Assembly (NCBI GenBank): GCA_038049695.1
Contig: CP142453.1
Span: forward strand, 127,385,001-127,449,000
Source: Cinnamomum chago
Lineage: Eukaryota; Streptophyta; Magnoliopsida; Laurales; Lauraceae
Length of the DNA: 64,000 nt
Direction of reading: 5' to 3'
Below are positions 54,213 to 64,000 of this stretch, piece by piece. Each line of letters begins with the position of its first letter. Positions within the stretch are counted from its first letter, which is position 1. Position numbers and translations under genes: made by a program. Under the pieces are notes generated by a model. It saw only the letters and a program-made list of their open reading frames with translations, made no database searches and was not told the origin of the DNA.

Positions 54213-55090
54213 CCCACAAAAAGATGCTCATAGATGGTGCTCGAATGAGGGGATCCCTATAAAGTAATCATCCCTTAATGGTGAGCGCTCTGCGCACACA
54301 TGCTATGGAGCCCACCCAGGGATGTGGGAAGTGGAGGATGAACTTGATGGTCCCTAAGTCGAAATAAAATTTCAGGCCCATCAAATTATCAAATAAAATC
54401 AGGTCCTAACTGTACATAAAAGATTTTGATGGGCACCACCTTAGGGGTAAGGATATGATCTATGGTGTAAGATTCATTTATGCATCAACACTACATATAG
54501 CTTGAGTGATTTAGTTTAAATATACCTCCCAAGTAACAAAACAAGCATGTCTACGTATGAAGCTTTAAGAAGCACTGGGTCATGTTCTCTTGGTATCATG
54601 CACAGAACATAATCCTGAAATGCAAAAACAGACATTAAATCCCATAGTTTTATGTGAAACCAGGATATGATATAGTACATCATAACAACTAACCATATAT
54701 GGCACTCCTACCAAAAACAAATCATATATGGCACAAAAATCCAGTGCACCAACCTTTTAGTAGCTTCAATCCAATGGTTAGAGCGAGTGATATTCATGGC
54801 CACCCGAAGTCACAGTGTGGATGATTTGATCTAATGATTAGCTTCCACAAAAAGGGTGGCCAAATGTACAGAGAGACCTATACTGACTGGAGATTCAACT
54901 CAACCCAACCAAAAAGACCATGGGTCAGGTCCAACTGTCCAAATTTAGGCTAGATGGGTTTGTTCTAGTTATTTAAATTATGACCACAGGCCGCCAATGA
55001 CTTTAGAAACTCCATAAATTAATTTAATCAGTTACTATCTGGCACAAGTCAGAGAATGCTGTAATTTGGAATTAGACAGGGACCTTGATG

Positions 55091-55155
<65 letters not shown>

Positions 55156-57895
55156 CAATCCCCAACAATGACGATTTTCTTCTTCTTCTTCTTCTCACCC
55201 TCCCACCTACAAGATTAGGTATGCGTTATGTAGCTCTCTCACCCTTTCTCCCGATTTTTCAGCATCTTCCATTTAGTAGAAACACGCCCGCATCAAGAAA
55301 CGATTACAAGGATTGAGTCATTTCCTGATGTGGGTATTTGAAAACCATGCAAGGGAAAAAAAATATCCTAGTACCCCCTCCATCCTCCTTCCCCCCTTTC
55401 TCCTCCTCTCTTCCTCTTTTCTATCCCTCTCCCTAACTGGCACCTAAAATTATTTATGGTGAATGCTAAATTTATTTGAGATCAATTCAATTGTTGGGTA
55501 TTGATTATTTGCATCTTTGATTTTAAGGGAACTTTGTTCAAATGAAAACTTCAAAAAAAACAAAAAAAAAATGCTTTTAAGAGAACTTGTTCAAATGAAA
55601 CCTTCAAAAAATAAGTGCTTTTGCTTGTAAGTTTTCTTAGTTTCAAGTTACACTATGATTTATTGAATGGCGATGAGGAACTATCACACAAACTGAATTG
55701 GAGCTATAGATTTATACTTTTGGGCAGGTCAATGTGTTCTAGTAGAAATAGAGTTGAAGAGGTGCATGTGAAAAATATGACATCTAAAATTTTCCTCTAG
55801 TCAAGAAATGGGTTTCACAATATGAACTTCCCTTTTGTAGGGTTTGTATTTTTTTTTTTTTTTAAGATGAATTTCATTGCTAGATATTGTTCTCGCAAGT
55901 CTAAATCACACGTCTTTGCCCTTGAATTGTTGGATTTTGGTGTGGATAAAGAAACTTTCGCATGCGGAATATGAAAAAAAAAAGGATCTTATTTGATCCA
56001 TGTCGTAATTCAGATGGAGATGCAAACTTTCCATATCTTCTTTAGTTGGTGCTTTTGGAATTGTCTGATATTTTTTCTCTGGTTGGTCTCTTTTGATTGT
56101 ATGGTGTTGGGTATCAAGTGTGGATTAACAAATTGGCAGGCATGAATCCTTTCACCATATGAAGAGGCATACTAAATCTAAGGAGAATTGGCTAGCTAAG
56201 GGAGCTAGGAAGATTGTTATTGCAGAAGAGGATATATCTCTAGCCATTCAACTCGTTTCCTGTTTCTTGCGTTTTGTGTTTTTTTTTTTCTTGTTGTGCT
56301 GTGCTGTGCCTTGTAGTCTGTCTATTCTCCTATGTTGTCTTTTACGCTTCTTTCCATGTCAACAAGTCATTGAAAAAAGAGGGGGGAAAAAGAGAAAGAA
56401 ATCATTGGTGCCTAAACCATTCTTATAGACCGTAGAGGGACAATGCTAGTGTTTAGACATGGTCATGATTGTAACACAACCATTAACTAATCAATGTTGC
56501 ATGTGAGAAATTCTCAGACCCTTCTTAACATACCTAGAAGAAAAAATTGTACTTTTTTAGACATGGTCGTGATTATAATACAACTACTGATGGATCAAAG
56601 TCACTTGTTGAACATTGTTTATAATCAGGCCTTCTAGAAGGGAAAATTCCTATTGTGGTCAGAAGTCTCGATGGAGATAGATACAGCCGTTAATTTAGCA
56701 AAGTTTTTCCATCATGCTGACAATATCATTCAACCACTTTGATTGGCGATCAGACCTATTTTTCCATCATGCTGACAAAGCCAAATTTAAATTTTTTTGA
56801 AAATACAAAAATATCCTTACCTCACACGGAGTAAGTTTAGTGTTTGACCTCGGTTAGAATTATTCAACCAAAATACCACATAACCCCCTTATCCGTGAAC
56901 TACATAGGATGCATTTGTACAGGGTGGCAAATAGATAGGGTCAAGTAAAATCGGGCCGAGTTAGCCTGGGGTGTTTTTTGGTTGAAGCCCAACACATATC
57001 TGACTTTTTTTTTTAAATGGGTCAGGAAACCCTAACCCGCACTCGATCAGGGTAAACCCAACCCAACCTACCCTGCATAATCTCCCTCTTCCTCTGTCCT
57101 AACGCTAGAGCCCTCTTTCCACTACCTTGGCTTCATCTCCTTCTACTCCATACTCTCCTCCCTCGGCCATAAGAAGTATATGGCCAATGTCATGAATCAG
57201 AAGAGGTCGACCAGTCCAAACTCAAGTAAATTTAGTGTTTAACCTTGGTTAGAATTGTTCAAACCAAAATACCAAAATACAAAATTACTACCTTGGCCTC
57301 TACATTTCCAAGGTATTGAATCGCTGGGAATTCAAAGAAAAGCCTTTGTTCCAAAGTAGCTAAAATTGAAGAAAGAAAGTGGAGATGCACAAATGGCCAT
57401 CAAATTATCTCTCCTCATGTGGAAAATGATTGCCCATCCATCACCTGATAAATCAAATCCTAGAAAGTTAGGGTCACATCTAGATCATCTTATTTGCTTC
57501 GGTCCTCTCTATATTAATATTCCTTTGCTGGAAGTGGAACCTAATTTACAGTGAAATACCTGAATTCAGAAAAAAAAAACTGGCAAAAAAAAAAAAAAAC
57601 AAGAACAACTGGCCCAAAGAGTTACTCCCCAACTCCAATTCCAAAGGCTCCTCCTAAATTACAAATCATAAATTATACTGAGGGCATTACCGTAAAACCC
57701 TAAATTACAAATCATATTAGGGTAATAACAAATTGCATAAAATATTTAGTTTCTTGGGGAAATCAGAAATCTCCCCTTGGTGAGAAGGAATTGCTTTGCT
57801 GGTGATTCAGTGATGTCTAATCTAGGGGGTGCTCTATCTCAAAAAACATATAGCTTTCAAAAAAAAAATTAAATCTTTCAAGAAAAAAAAAAAAA
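54213..57895. other. intergenic; (CT)n microsatellite at 55094-55151
   Basis: No gene supported. A pure CT run of about 57 bp starts at 55094. 56920-57070 has CAGGGTGGCAAATAG at one side and CTACCCTG at the other, a possible small hAT remnant without a matching target duplication. ORFs at 55615 and 56159 (+) are not recognisable. Confidence 0.4.
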
Positions 57896-57903
57896 AAAAC
57901 TAC

Positions 57904-58313
57904 CTTTTTCTGCTCAGAACTGTCAGTAGGGGCGTCGGCCATCTCATGGACGTCGCGGTACGACCTGCCTGCCTTAAAAACACCCGCATCATAGTTTCTG
58001 GGGTACCCCACGAACCCTCTGCAAGGTCCGACAAGAAGAGGTACATTATTGAAAAGCAAAAAAAAAAAAAAAAAGACAAAGAAAAGAGTAAATAGTAAAG
58101 AGAGAGATTAATAAACCTGGAGTTGAGGAAGAGGGAGGAGAGAGGGGAAAGCGAGACGTAGTTTTGAGGTTTGAGAGATGGAGATGAAAAGACAGGAGAC
58201 GAGATGAGGCGTATGGGAAGACAAGGACGAAGACGTCTTAGTAGCACCGCCCATTCAAAAAACAAAAAACCACAGCCACAGCCGCAAGAAGACGAGATTT
58301 TTCTCTTGGCCAC
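57904..58313 (-). CDS. first two exons of an unidentified, possibly organelle-targeted protein
   Basis: Exon 1 (58117-58313) starts MAKRKISSS and is followed by an arginine- and serine-rich, acid-poor stretch (VLLRRLRPCLPIRLISSPVF) typical of mitochondrial or plastid presequences. A 98-bp intron (GT at 58116, AG at 58019; CCTTGCAG) joins it in phase to exon 2 (57904-58018), which reads RGFVGYPRNYDAGVFKAGRS and YRDVHEMADAPTDSSEQKK and ends at a donor (AAG then GTAGTT). So far 104 residues. No third exon could be found with confidence at lower coordinates, and a long T run follows the donor. It may be a gene with a distant exon or a truncated copy. I do not recognise the family. Confidence 0.5.
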
Positions 58314-58319
58314 GTTTGT

Positions 58320-59277
58320 GTATATACCTTTTTACGTGGTAAGGAAATTGTCGTGTCTGGCAAATTCTATTGAAATGAAAATATTATAAAATAATTTTTA
58401 TAAAATTTAAAAATTTATATTTGATGTAAAAAGAGTTTTTTATTAAATTGTTATAGATGTTATTTGGTGTTGTCGTGGATTTCTTATAGAAAATCAAAAT
58501 TTCTTATTTAGTGATATATTTTTTTGAAGAAAAATAACATAACATGTATATTATTTATTTAACATTAAATAATAATTTATATAAAGAAATAAAAAATAAA
58601 AGAGTTATAGGGTTTTTTTGTTGAAATTCACAAAAGTGAGGAAAAGAGGAAGAAGTTTTCCGAGGAAATTCATTTCTCATACCGCCATATGGGGAACTCA
58701 TTTCCACAATTATCAAGTAAAATACTGACGAGACAGAAAAGCATCTCCGCGGAATTATTCAGCACCAAACGCTGTAAAAATGGGTTTTTCGCGGAAAACC
58801 TTCCACTTTTCCACGGAAAAATATTACACAAACATGCCCTTTGAGTCTGCTCTTTCTTATGGGAAGCTTCGTTTTACAAGGGCACTCGATGGTTATCGTG
58901 GCATTCGGGCAGCGAGGCCCCACACCATTTCGTTTTATGATATTGGATCCATGTAATTGCTTTTACAGTGTGATAGGGGTTTTTTTTTTCAATTTAAAAT
59001 TTTAAAATATTTAAATTATTTTTAAAAAAAATCTAATTGTATTTCATGATTAATGGGATATAATGGTCAACTATCATTTAATTGATCACGATTAATGAAA
59101 AAGTTATTAATAAGACTTTCAAATAAATTTTAAAAAATTCAAATAAATTTCAAAAGATTTAAATAAATTTCAAATGAAGTAAATAAAATTGAAAAATGCA
59201 AATAAATTTCAAAAAACGTAAATATATTTGCCAAAACTAAGATAAACCAAAACTAATAAAATAATAATGATTGGTCT
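58320..59277. other. AT-rich intergenic DNA
   Basis: No gene. 59100-59230 has repeated AAATAAATTTCAAA-type words. It probably includes the promoter of the minus-strand exons at 58313. Confidence 0.4.
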
Positions 59278-59423
59278 ATTCACTGTCACGCTAGGTAAAA
59301 CCCCTTAGAAAATCCTAATTCGTCCAAAAGACAGAGTGCTTCACGTATTTCCTTGGAAATTAGATTCATTTGTGTGAAACATGATGTTGCATTATTCTTT
59401 CATGATTAACCCAACACCATGTA

Positions 59424-59597
59424 ACCCCAAGGGGTAGCTTAGTTGGCCTAGGACCACGGTTTGCTCCCGGAGGTTGTGGGTTCGAAACTCCGCTACCACA
59501 CTAGGGCTACAGGGGATTTATCCGGCTTCCCTCTGGGCCCGGAGGGATTAGTCCAGCCCAAAGGGTTGGGAACCCTTCGACAGCAAAAAAAAAAAAA
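59424..59597 (+). mobile_element. Au-like SINE with 16-bp TSD
   Basis: Box A TAGCTTAGTTGG, box B GGGTTCGAAACTCC, then CGGCTTCCCTCTGGGCCCGG, AGGGATTAGTCCAGCCC, GGGTTGGGAACCCTTCG and a poly-A. AACCCAACACCATGTA flanks it at 59408-59423 and about 59596-59611. It is the best-preserved copy here. Confidence 0.92.
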
Positions 59598-59879
59598 CCC
59601 AACACCATGTATCATTGAGATCAAAGTGAAATTTGGGACACTTTAGAAAGGGAGATACCTGATATAATCAGGTTTTTTATCAGCCAAAAATGAACTTTCT
59701 CGTGGGAAATCATATATATTAACAAAATAGATTAATTTCTCCTTTGAGGGAGTTGGATCACAGACCACGCCTGGTAATGAGAACACCACGGCACAGGCTC
59801 GATTTCTCCCTAGTCTTTGAGATTTTTTGTCGCCTCTTGTTATTGATGTTGTTGTTTTTTTCTCCCTAGCCAATGGGGC

Positions 59880-60130
59880 TTGGTCCCAGTGTAGCCCACA
59901 CACATATTGGCTTGGACAGTTGGACCCAGTGTAGCCCACACACATATGGGAAAGAGAAGCCCGCACAAGTTTTTTTTTATTTTTTTCACCCAAGCCAAGG
60001 GGGCTTGGACCCAGTGTAGCCCACACACATATGGGAAAGAGAAGCCCGCACAACTTGTTTTTTATTTTTTTCACCCAAGCCAAGGGGCCTTGGACCCAGT
60101 GTAGCCCACACAGATAGAGAAGAGGAGCCC
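59880..60130. repeat. 85-bp minisatellite
   Basis: ACCCAGTGTAGCCCACACA recurs at 59924, 60009 and 60094 (85-bp spacing), with a partial unit at 59884. Each unit holds GGGAAAGAGAAGCCCGCACA and a TTTTTATTTTTTTCACCC tract. Copy 1 of the parent repeat has fewer units. Confidence 0.85.
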
Positions 60131-60134
60131 ACAC

Positions 60135-60505
60135 TAGCAAAAAGGTAGCCCACACATGTGAAAAATGAGCCCACACAAGTGGAATGATCACCCACACTCG
60201 TGGGAAGAGGATCCCATTGAACATATAATTGATAACTTGATTGATACATATGGTTAATAGTGCATAAGATCATGCTAATAACGTTATTAGTCATGTGTTC
60301 AATTTTATGGTGGGTTATAACTCCTCATGAAGTCAAATTTTTGGACATATCATTGGAAGGGTGACATTCATTTTGACCAGCTCAAATTATCAATTGGTGG
60401 GCCTCACACTATAGTTCCACGCATCCCACTCATGAAAGCATGTGGGAGACACTTAACGGATCCGGACAAGATCCAAACCTCCCTGGTTTGGAAAAGAAAA
60501 GCCAT
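60135..60505. other. intergenic, no gene seen
   Basis: Noncoding sequence after the minisatellite, no element ends recognised. Confidence 0.35.
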
Positions 60506-60506
60506 A

Positions 60507-60943
60507 TAAGAGCATCTCCAAGAGAGATGTCAAATTTGGATATGCCTTCTACAAACAAAAAAAAAAAAAAAGGATATGCCTTCTACCAAAAAATAAATAA
60601 ATTTGGATATGCCTTTTTGAAAATGAAGGTTTACGTCTACCATTTGGATCTATCATTTGCAAATTGTCACCAGTATTGGAGTAAACTCCACCCCATATGC
60701 CAAATGTAATATTTTATTATTATTTTTATTTTACCTCTTTTATATATTAAACCCAACTCATCCACAATTGTTTATTTGGAATAAAATAATACAGAATATG
60801 ATATGGCATCTCACTTTTCACATGTCAAATTTGGCATCTCACTCTTGTATCCCAAATACACCTCATTTTTAGCATAACTATTGGAGTGAAAATCCATGGC
60901 AAAAATTTCATATGGTATGTCCACCTTGGATTAAAGATGCTCT
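60507..60943. mobile_element. MITE-like element with AGAGCATCT ends (tentative)
   Basis: TAAGAGCATCTCCAAGAGAG at the left and, inverted, TTAGAGCATCTTTAATCC at the right. Direct repeats GGATATGCCTT lie inside. No matching target duplication was found, so the ends are approximate. Confidence 0.45.
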
Positions 60944-60949
60944 AACTTA

Positions 60950-61540
60950 GCACCGGCTAAAACTACCTAAACCCAAATCCAGCCAAAAACCCAACGTAGC
61001 TTAGACCTCCTATCCAATTATAATTTTGTTTGGTATGGTCTCTCATTTAATTGTTTTCACTTCTACCCATTAACGTCAAACAACTATTTGGGATGTGATT
61101 TACTATAAATATTCATAAGAACATGTCAAAACATTTATAAAAAAAAGGGTCTTCATGCAGTTAGATGATGTCACCAGTTACATGTTTAACTCATCCACCA
61201 AACAACAAGGTTTGGTTTCCACCAAACAACAAGGTTTGGTTTCTTGGTGAAGTCACCCTACTAATATTTAAACAAGTAAACAGTAATAATATATGACGGC
61301 GACTTTAAAAAGCCCACTTTAACAACATGCATGCCGGTGGATGGTTGGATATAACAGGAATGCTATAAAATACGTATATATAACTCACATATCTCCTTTA
61401 TTAGATTGCCTTTTTTTTTTTTTTTTTTTTTTTTTTGGAGGGCCTGCAAAATAGATGGCCTGAACATCTTTGTCTAAGAGTTCATTTGCCTGCCATTGTT
61501 TTTAATTCAATAGATAGAACTATTTAATCAAAGTTTTAGT
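60950..61540. other. intergenic, no gene seen
   Basis: AT-rich; a direct duplication CACCAAACAACAAGGTTTGGTTTC at 61196-61243 and a long T run at 61409-61435. Confidence 0.4.
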
Positions 61541-61554
61541 AGGTTTTTTTTTTG

Positions 61555-61751
61555 CTAACGGAGGGTTCCCAATCTTTTAGGCTGGACTAATCCCTCCGGG
61601 CCCAAAGAGAAGTCGGGTAAACTCATATGACCCTCACGTGGTAGTACTAGTGGAATCAACTTTCGGTTTCTAAAGAGGGGTGAACCGGTGATCGATACCA
61701 GGACTTCTAGTTTCGGAAAAGATGAAACACGGTCATGACCACTCGGCCATA
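61555..61751 (-). mobile_element. SINE with a different tRNA-like head and an Au-like tail
   Basis: The minus-strand tail (CGACTTCTCTTTGGGCCCGG, AGGGATTAGTCCAGCC) is the same as in the other SINEs here. The head is different: ATGGCCGAGTGGTCATGACC (box A TGGCCGAGTGGT, as in tRNA-Ser/Leu) and GGTATCGATCACC in the box B position, with a longer spacing between them. It ends in a T run on + (poly-A). No clean target duplication was found. Confidence 0.7.
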
Positions 61752-61754
61752 TAT

Positions 61755-63230
61755 ATTAATTAAAAAAAAAAAATATATTATGTGAGTTTATATACAATCA
61801 TCCACCATGCATGCAAGTGAGTAGAGTGCGCCATAAAGCGTGGATCTCACTATAAATGTCCCTAGATAATCATCTTTTTGAAGTCGTGGTATGGATTGCT
61901 TTAAAACAAGAAGAAAAAAAAGTAGCTGTATGGATCGTCAAAAAACATTCAAGGCAAGAATAACATGGTCTATTAATTGCAACACATAAAAGGGACATCA
62001 GAGGGGTCCATTGGGTTGTTGGAAGTCTAGTCATATGCACATTTATGTCTTTAAATGGTTGACAACCCCATGGACCTAAGAATATATGATAAAAAGTAGT
62101 AGCAATGAGAAATTAGGGTTATATCAATAAAAACAAACTGCATTAAAATTTGTTGGGCCCAACTCTTCCATCTCATGTGGTTTCTATATGTACCATATCT
62201 TCTTAGAGAAGTCACAATTGCTCGCTCTTTTACAAATCTTTCACTCCCATTTCCATCAAATGAAGTAAATCCTTATATGTACATTTATTTACTTATTTAT
62301 TTTTTAATATCGAAATCCAATAACAAATTTTCAAATTTTCCAACGTAGCAAGGATTTCATTTAATGTCCATATATGCTTATTAGCCCCTTCTATAACACT
62401 CTTAATCATCAAATTTCTAAAGACATTGTTAGGTGATGATGGGGTATTCGTTTTCCAAGTAAGGAGATTATTTCACAATGCAGTTGAACATGACTGCGAC
62501 TCAAAAACAAGAGATTGCGGTATCGAATTAATTTTATTTCTATCTCTCTCCTTTGAGTCACTTTTTCAAGTAAAAGCTTGACTTACCAAATTCGTAAAAA
62601 GGGTTGAGACTTCACGTGCCTTAGGAATAGTCAATTCTCATAGAGGCCACACGTACACCCATATTAGCGGAAAAAAAAGAAGCCTTGATTTCTTTGGTTT
62701 TAAATGTTTTTTTTTGCCCCCTTATAGAGGACTCAAACGCACATGCCAACATATAATACACATCTACAACTAGGTTAGGAACAGCCAGGATTCAATTTTA
62801 TGCAAACAATAAGGTCCCCAAGTAACCACCAATTACAAAAGCTGTACATTTCTTTCCAAATTTTGGATTTGATATCCATTGCAATACTTGTAAAACCTAC
62901 ACTAATGTGTAAATCACAACTAACTATATACAATTCAAAATCTCCATCAAAACACAAACCAAATTACAAGCCAAATATCACACATCAAACTTAAACTTAA
63001 ATCAAGTAATAGATCCTGAGATTGGGCTTTGGTCAGGTCGATCAATCGGGTTTGGTTGGGCCCAACCCAAGTTGCACATTTCTTACTTGCTAATTGCACA
63101 ATCCCGCGTATTACTGTTATCTCTACCGTCGTACATTTTACTTTACTTTATTTGTTATCTCGTTTTCTTTCTTTCCGTCTACAAAAGCGACTTGTTATCT
63201 TCTGTCCTCTCATTTTTCCTACGTAGAACG
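61755..63230. other. intergenic, leading to the promoter at 63.2 kb
   Basis: AT-rich noncoding DNA with no element ends recognised. The last few hundred bases are upstream DNA of the NST1-like gene. Confidence 0.4.
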
Positions 63231-63278
63231 CAAAACCACGACAAAGGCTAGGAAAGGAAAGGAAAACCAATTGCTTCG

Positions 63279-63297
63279 GAATTAGGGTTAGGGTTCC
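63279..63297 (+). promoter_or_regulatory. telo-box in the leader
   Basis: AATTAGGGTTAGGGTTCC is a double telo-box (AAACCCTAA on the other strand), a motif common near the transcription start of plant housekeeping genes. It lies in the presumed first, noncoding exon. Confidence 0.55.
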
Positions 63298-63322
63298 ATC
63301 TCTCTCCACCGACGCAAAATCT

Positions 63323-63612
63323 GTAAGTTTCCAATCTCAAATCCCTTTCTTCTTTTGGTGTTTTCAAGCAGATTCCCGCCTTGATTTTACAAACCAGCTG
63401 CAGAAACGGATTCAGCTCGCAAAAATAACCTAACTTGGTTGTTTTTCCCCGAATCTAGGGTTCGAAAATTGGGGATTGGGGATGAAATCGTAGATTAGGG
63501 ACTGATTCTTCCTGGACTTGACAGCATGAAAGCGGATTAGGATCCGGAGCAGAACGTAGGTTAGGATTGGGGGTTATCTGTTCGGGCATTTATTTTTTTT
63601 TGTTCTTTCAAG
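63323..63612 (+). other. intron in the 5' UTR (predicted)
   Basis: Donor ATCT then GTAAGTTTCC at 63323 and acceptor TTTTTGTTCTTTCAAG at 63612. No in-frame start precedes it. Splicing would leave a leader of about 108 nt before the ATG at 63721. Confidence 0.6.
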
Positions 63613-63720
63613 GCTGGAAGCATACGGAAATTTGGGATTGTCGAGGTTAGCGTGTAGAGCGGGATTGGGAATTCTGATGGAAATTAGGGTTTTTTGTGTA
63701 AGAGGATTGTCAAGAGGATA

Positions 63721-64000
63721 ATGTGTATACTCTGCGTGGTGCAGAAGTGGTCTCGCAAGGTCGCGACCATGCTCCCTTGGTTGGTAATTCCTTTGATTGG
63801 GCTATGGGCTCTCTCGCAGCTGTTGCCGCCCGGCTATCGGTTTGAGGTCACCTCGCCGCGCCTGGCATGCGTTCTGGTGCTTTTGGTCACCCTCTTCTGG
63901 TATGAGGTTTTGATGCCACGGCTTTCTACATGGCGAGCCCATCGGAGCGCTCGCCTGAGGGAGCTCAAGCGGTTCGAGGCCATAGAGTTGCAGAAGCTTC
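63721..64000 (+). CDS. plant NST1-like membrane protein, N-terminal part
   Basis: The first 93 codons are in the window and the gene continues beyond it. The start MCILCVVQKWSRKVATMLPW is followed by LVIPLIGLWALSQLLPPGY (first membrane span) and SPRLACVLVLLVTLFWYEVL (second span), then a basic arginine-rich region and LRELKRFEAIELQKL, probably helical. This matches my memory of plant proteins annotated 'stress response NST1-like', which go on to a Cys-rich zinc-ribbon-like segment. The name comes from weak similarity and does not prove the function. The ATG is the first in frame after a leader intron. No lesion is visible in the part seen. Confidence 0.78.
   Translation, partial: MCILCVVQKWSRKVATMLPWLVIPLIGLWALSQLLPPGYRFEVTSPRLACVLVLLVTLFWYEVLMPRLSTWRAHRSARLRELKRFEAIELQKL

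Larger units (their letters stand above)
59278..60130 (+). repeat. dispersed repeat, copy 2 (interrupted by a SINE)
   Basis: Second copy of the repeat at 42624-43165, same orientation. The body matches up to 59423 and from 59598 on; the gap is exactly the SINE plus its target duplication. The end is longer than in copy 1 because an 85-bp unit has been amplified. Confidence 0.85.

Noticed and set aside
56920..57075. Small hAT with CAGGGTGG / CTACCCTG ends
   Set aside because: The 8-bp flanks do not match (TTTGTA versus CATAATCT region), so the ends are not supported.
57900..58313. 137-residue single-exon protein
   Set aside because: Contains an unspliced T-rich intron; splicing joins the exons in another frame with a sensible product.
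59424..59500. Functional tRNA gene suggested by A and B boxes
   Set aside because: The sequence continues into a SINE body with poly-A and target duplication, and it does not form a full cloverleaf.
59643..60224. 193-codon minus-strand ORF with repeated WATLGP segments
   Set aside because: Produced by the 85-bp minisatellite on the noncoding strand of a dispersed repeat; no homologous protein known to me.

Overview
The window is plant nuclear DNA, almost certainly from a flowering plant. It has GT-AG introns of plant size, plant-only gene families (OVATE, PUB-type U-box/ARM, CIPK, subtilase, B3) and angiosperm transposon types. These include tRNA-derived SINEs with a conserved 3' tail, hAT, MULE, Tourist and CACTA MITEs, a Ty3-type LTR element and a LINE. 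The sequence does not fix the species. Gene density is low, and most of the 64 kb is old, nested transposon debris.

Layout. 0-12 kb: an intronless OFP17-like gene (1877-2446 +), a short B3-like ORF (4111-4527 -), a hAT, two SINE copies, a hAT MITE, a GC-rich Pack-MULE-like element (9120-9712) and an intact intronless U-box E3 ligase of the PUB16 type (10030-11979 -). 12-24 kb: no gene; MITEs with clear target-site duplications and a 5'-truncated LINE. 24.6-28.9 kb: a solo ubiquitin-like ORF (24632-24919 -), a five-unit 312-bp tandem array and three more MITE-type elements. 29.8-33.7 kb: a seven-exon HMG-box gene that no single ORF reveals. 37.5-38.8 kb: a CIPK kinase pseudogene with nonsense and frameshift lesions. 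40.5-40.8 kb: a two-exon gene for a conserved 86-residue membrane protein. 43.6-45.6 kb: a subtilase pseudogene that keeps its introns but has lost the catalytic Asp region. 46.75-50.54 kb: a 3.8-kb non-autonomous hAT element carrying broken exons of translation initiation factor eIF3b. 50.9-54.2 kb: a complete but non-autonomous LTR retrotransposon (gag and protease only) with a Tourist MITE inside it. 57.9-58.3 kb: the first two exons of an unidentified, possibly organelle-targeted protein. 59.3-60.1 kb: second copy of a dispersed repeat (first copy 42.6-43.2 kb), interrupted by a SINE. 63.2-64 kb: promoter, leader intron and first 93 codons of a plant NST1-like membrane protein gene that runs off the window.

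The host genes are unrelated single loci and do not form a pathway. The most unusual content is the gene-carrying transposons (the eIF3b Pack-hAT and the GC-rich MULE), a SINE whose Au-like tail is joined to a different tRNA-like head, and several spliced genes that ORF scanning misses. All calls rest on reading the sequence and recalling families; no database search was run.
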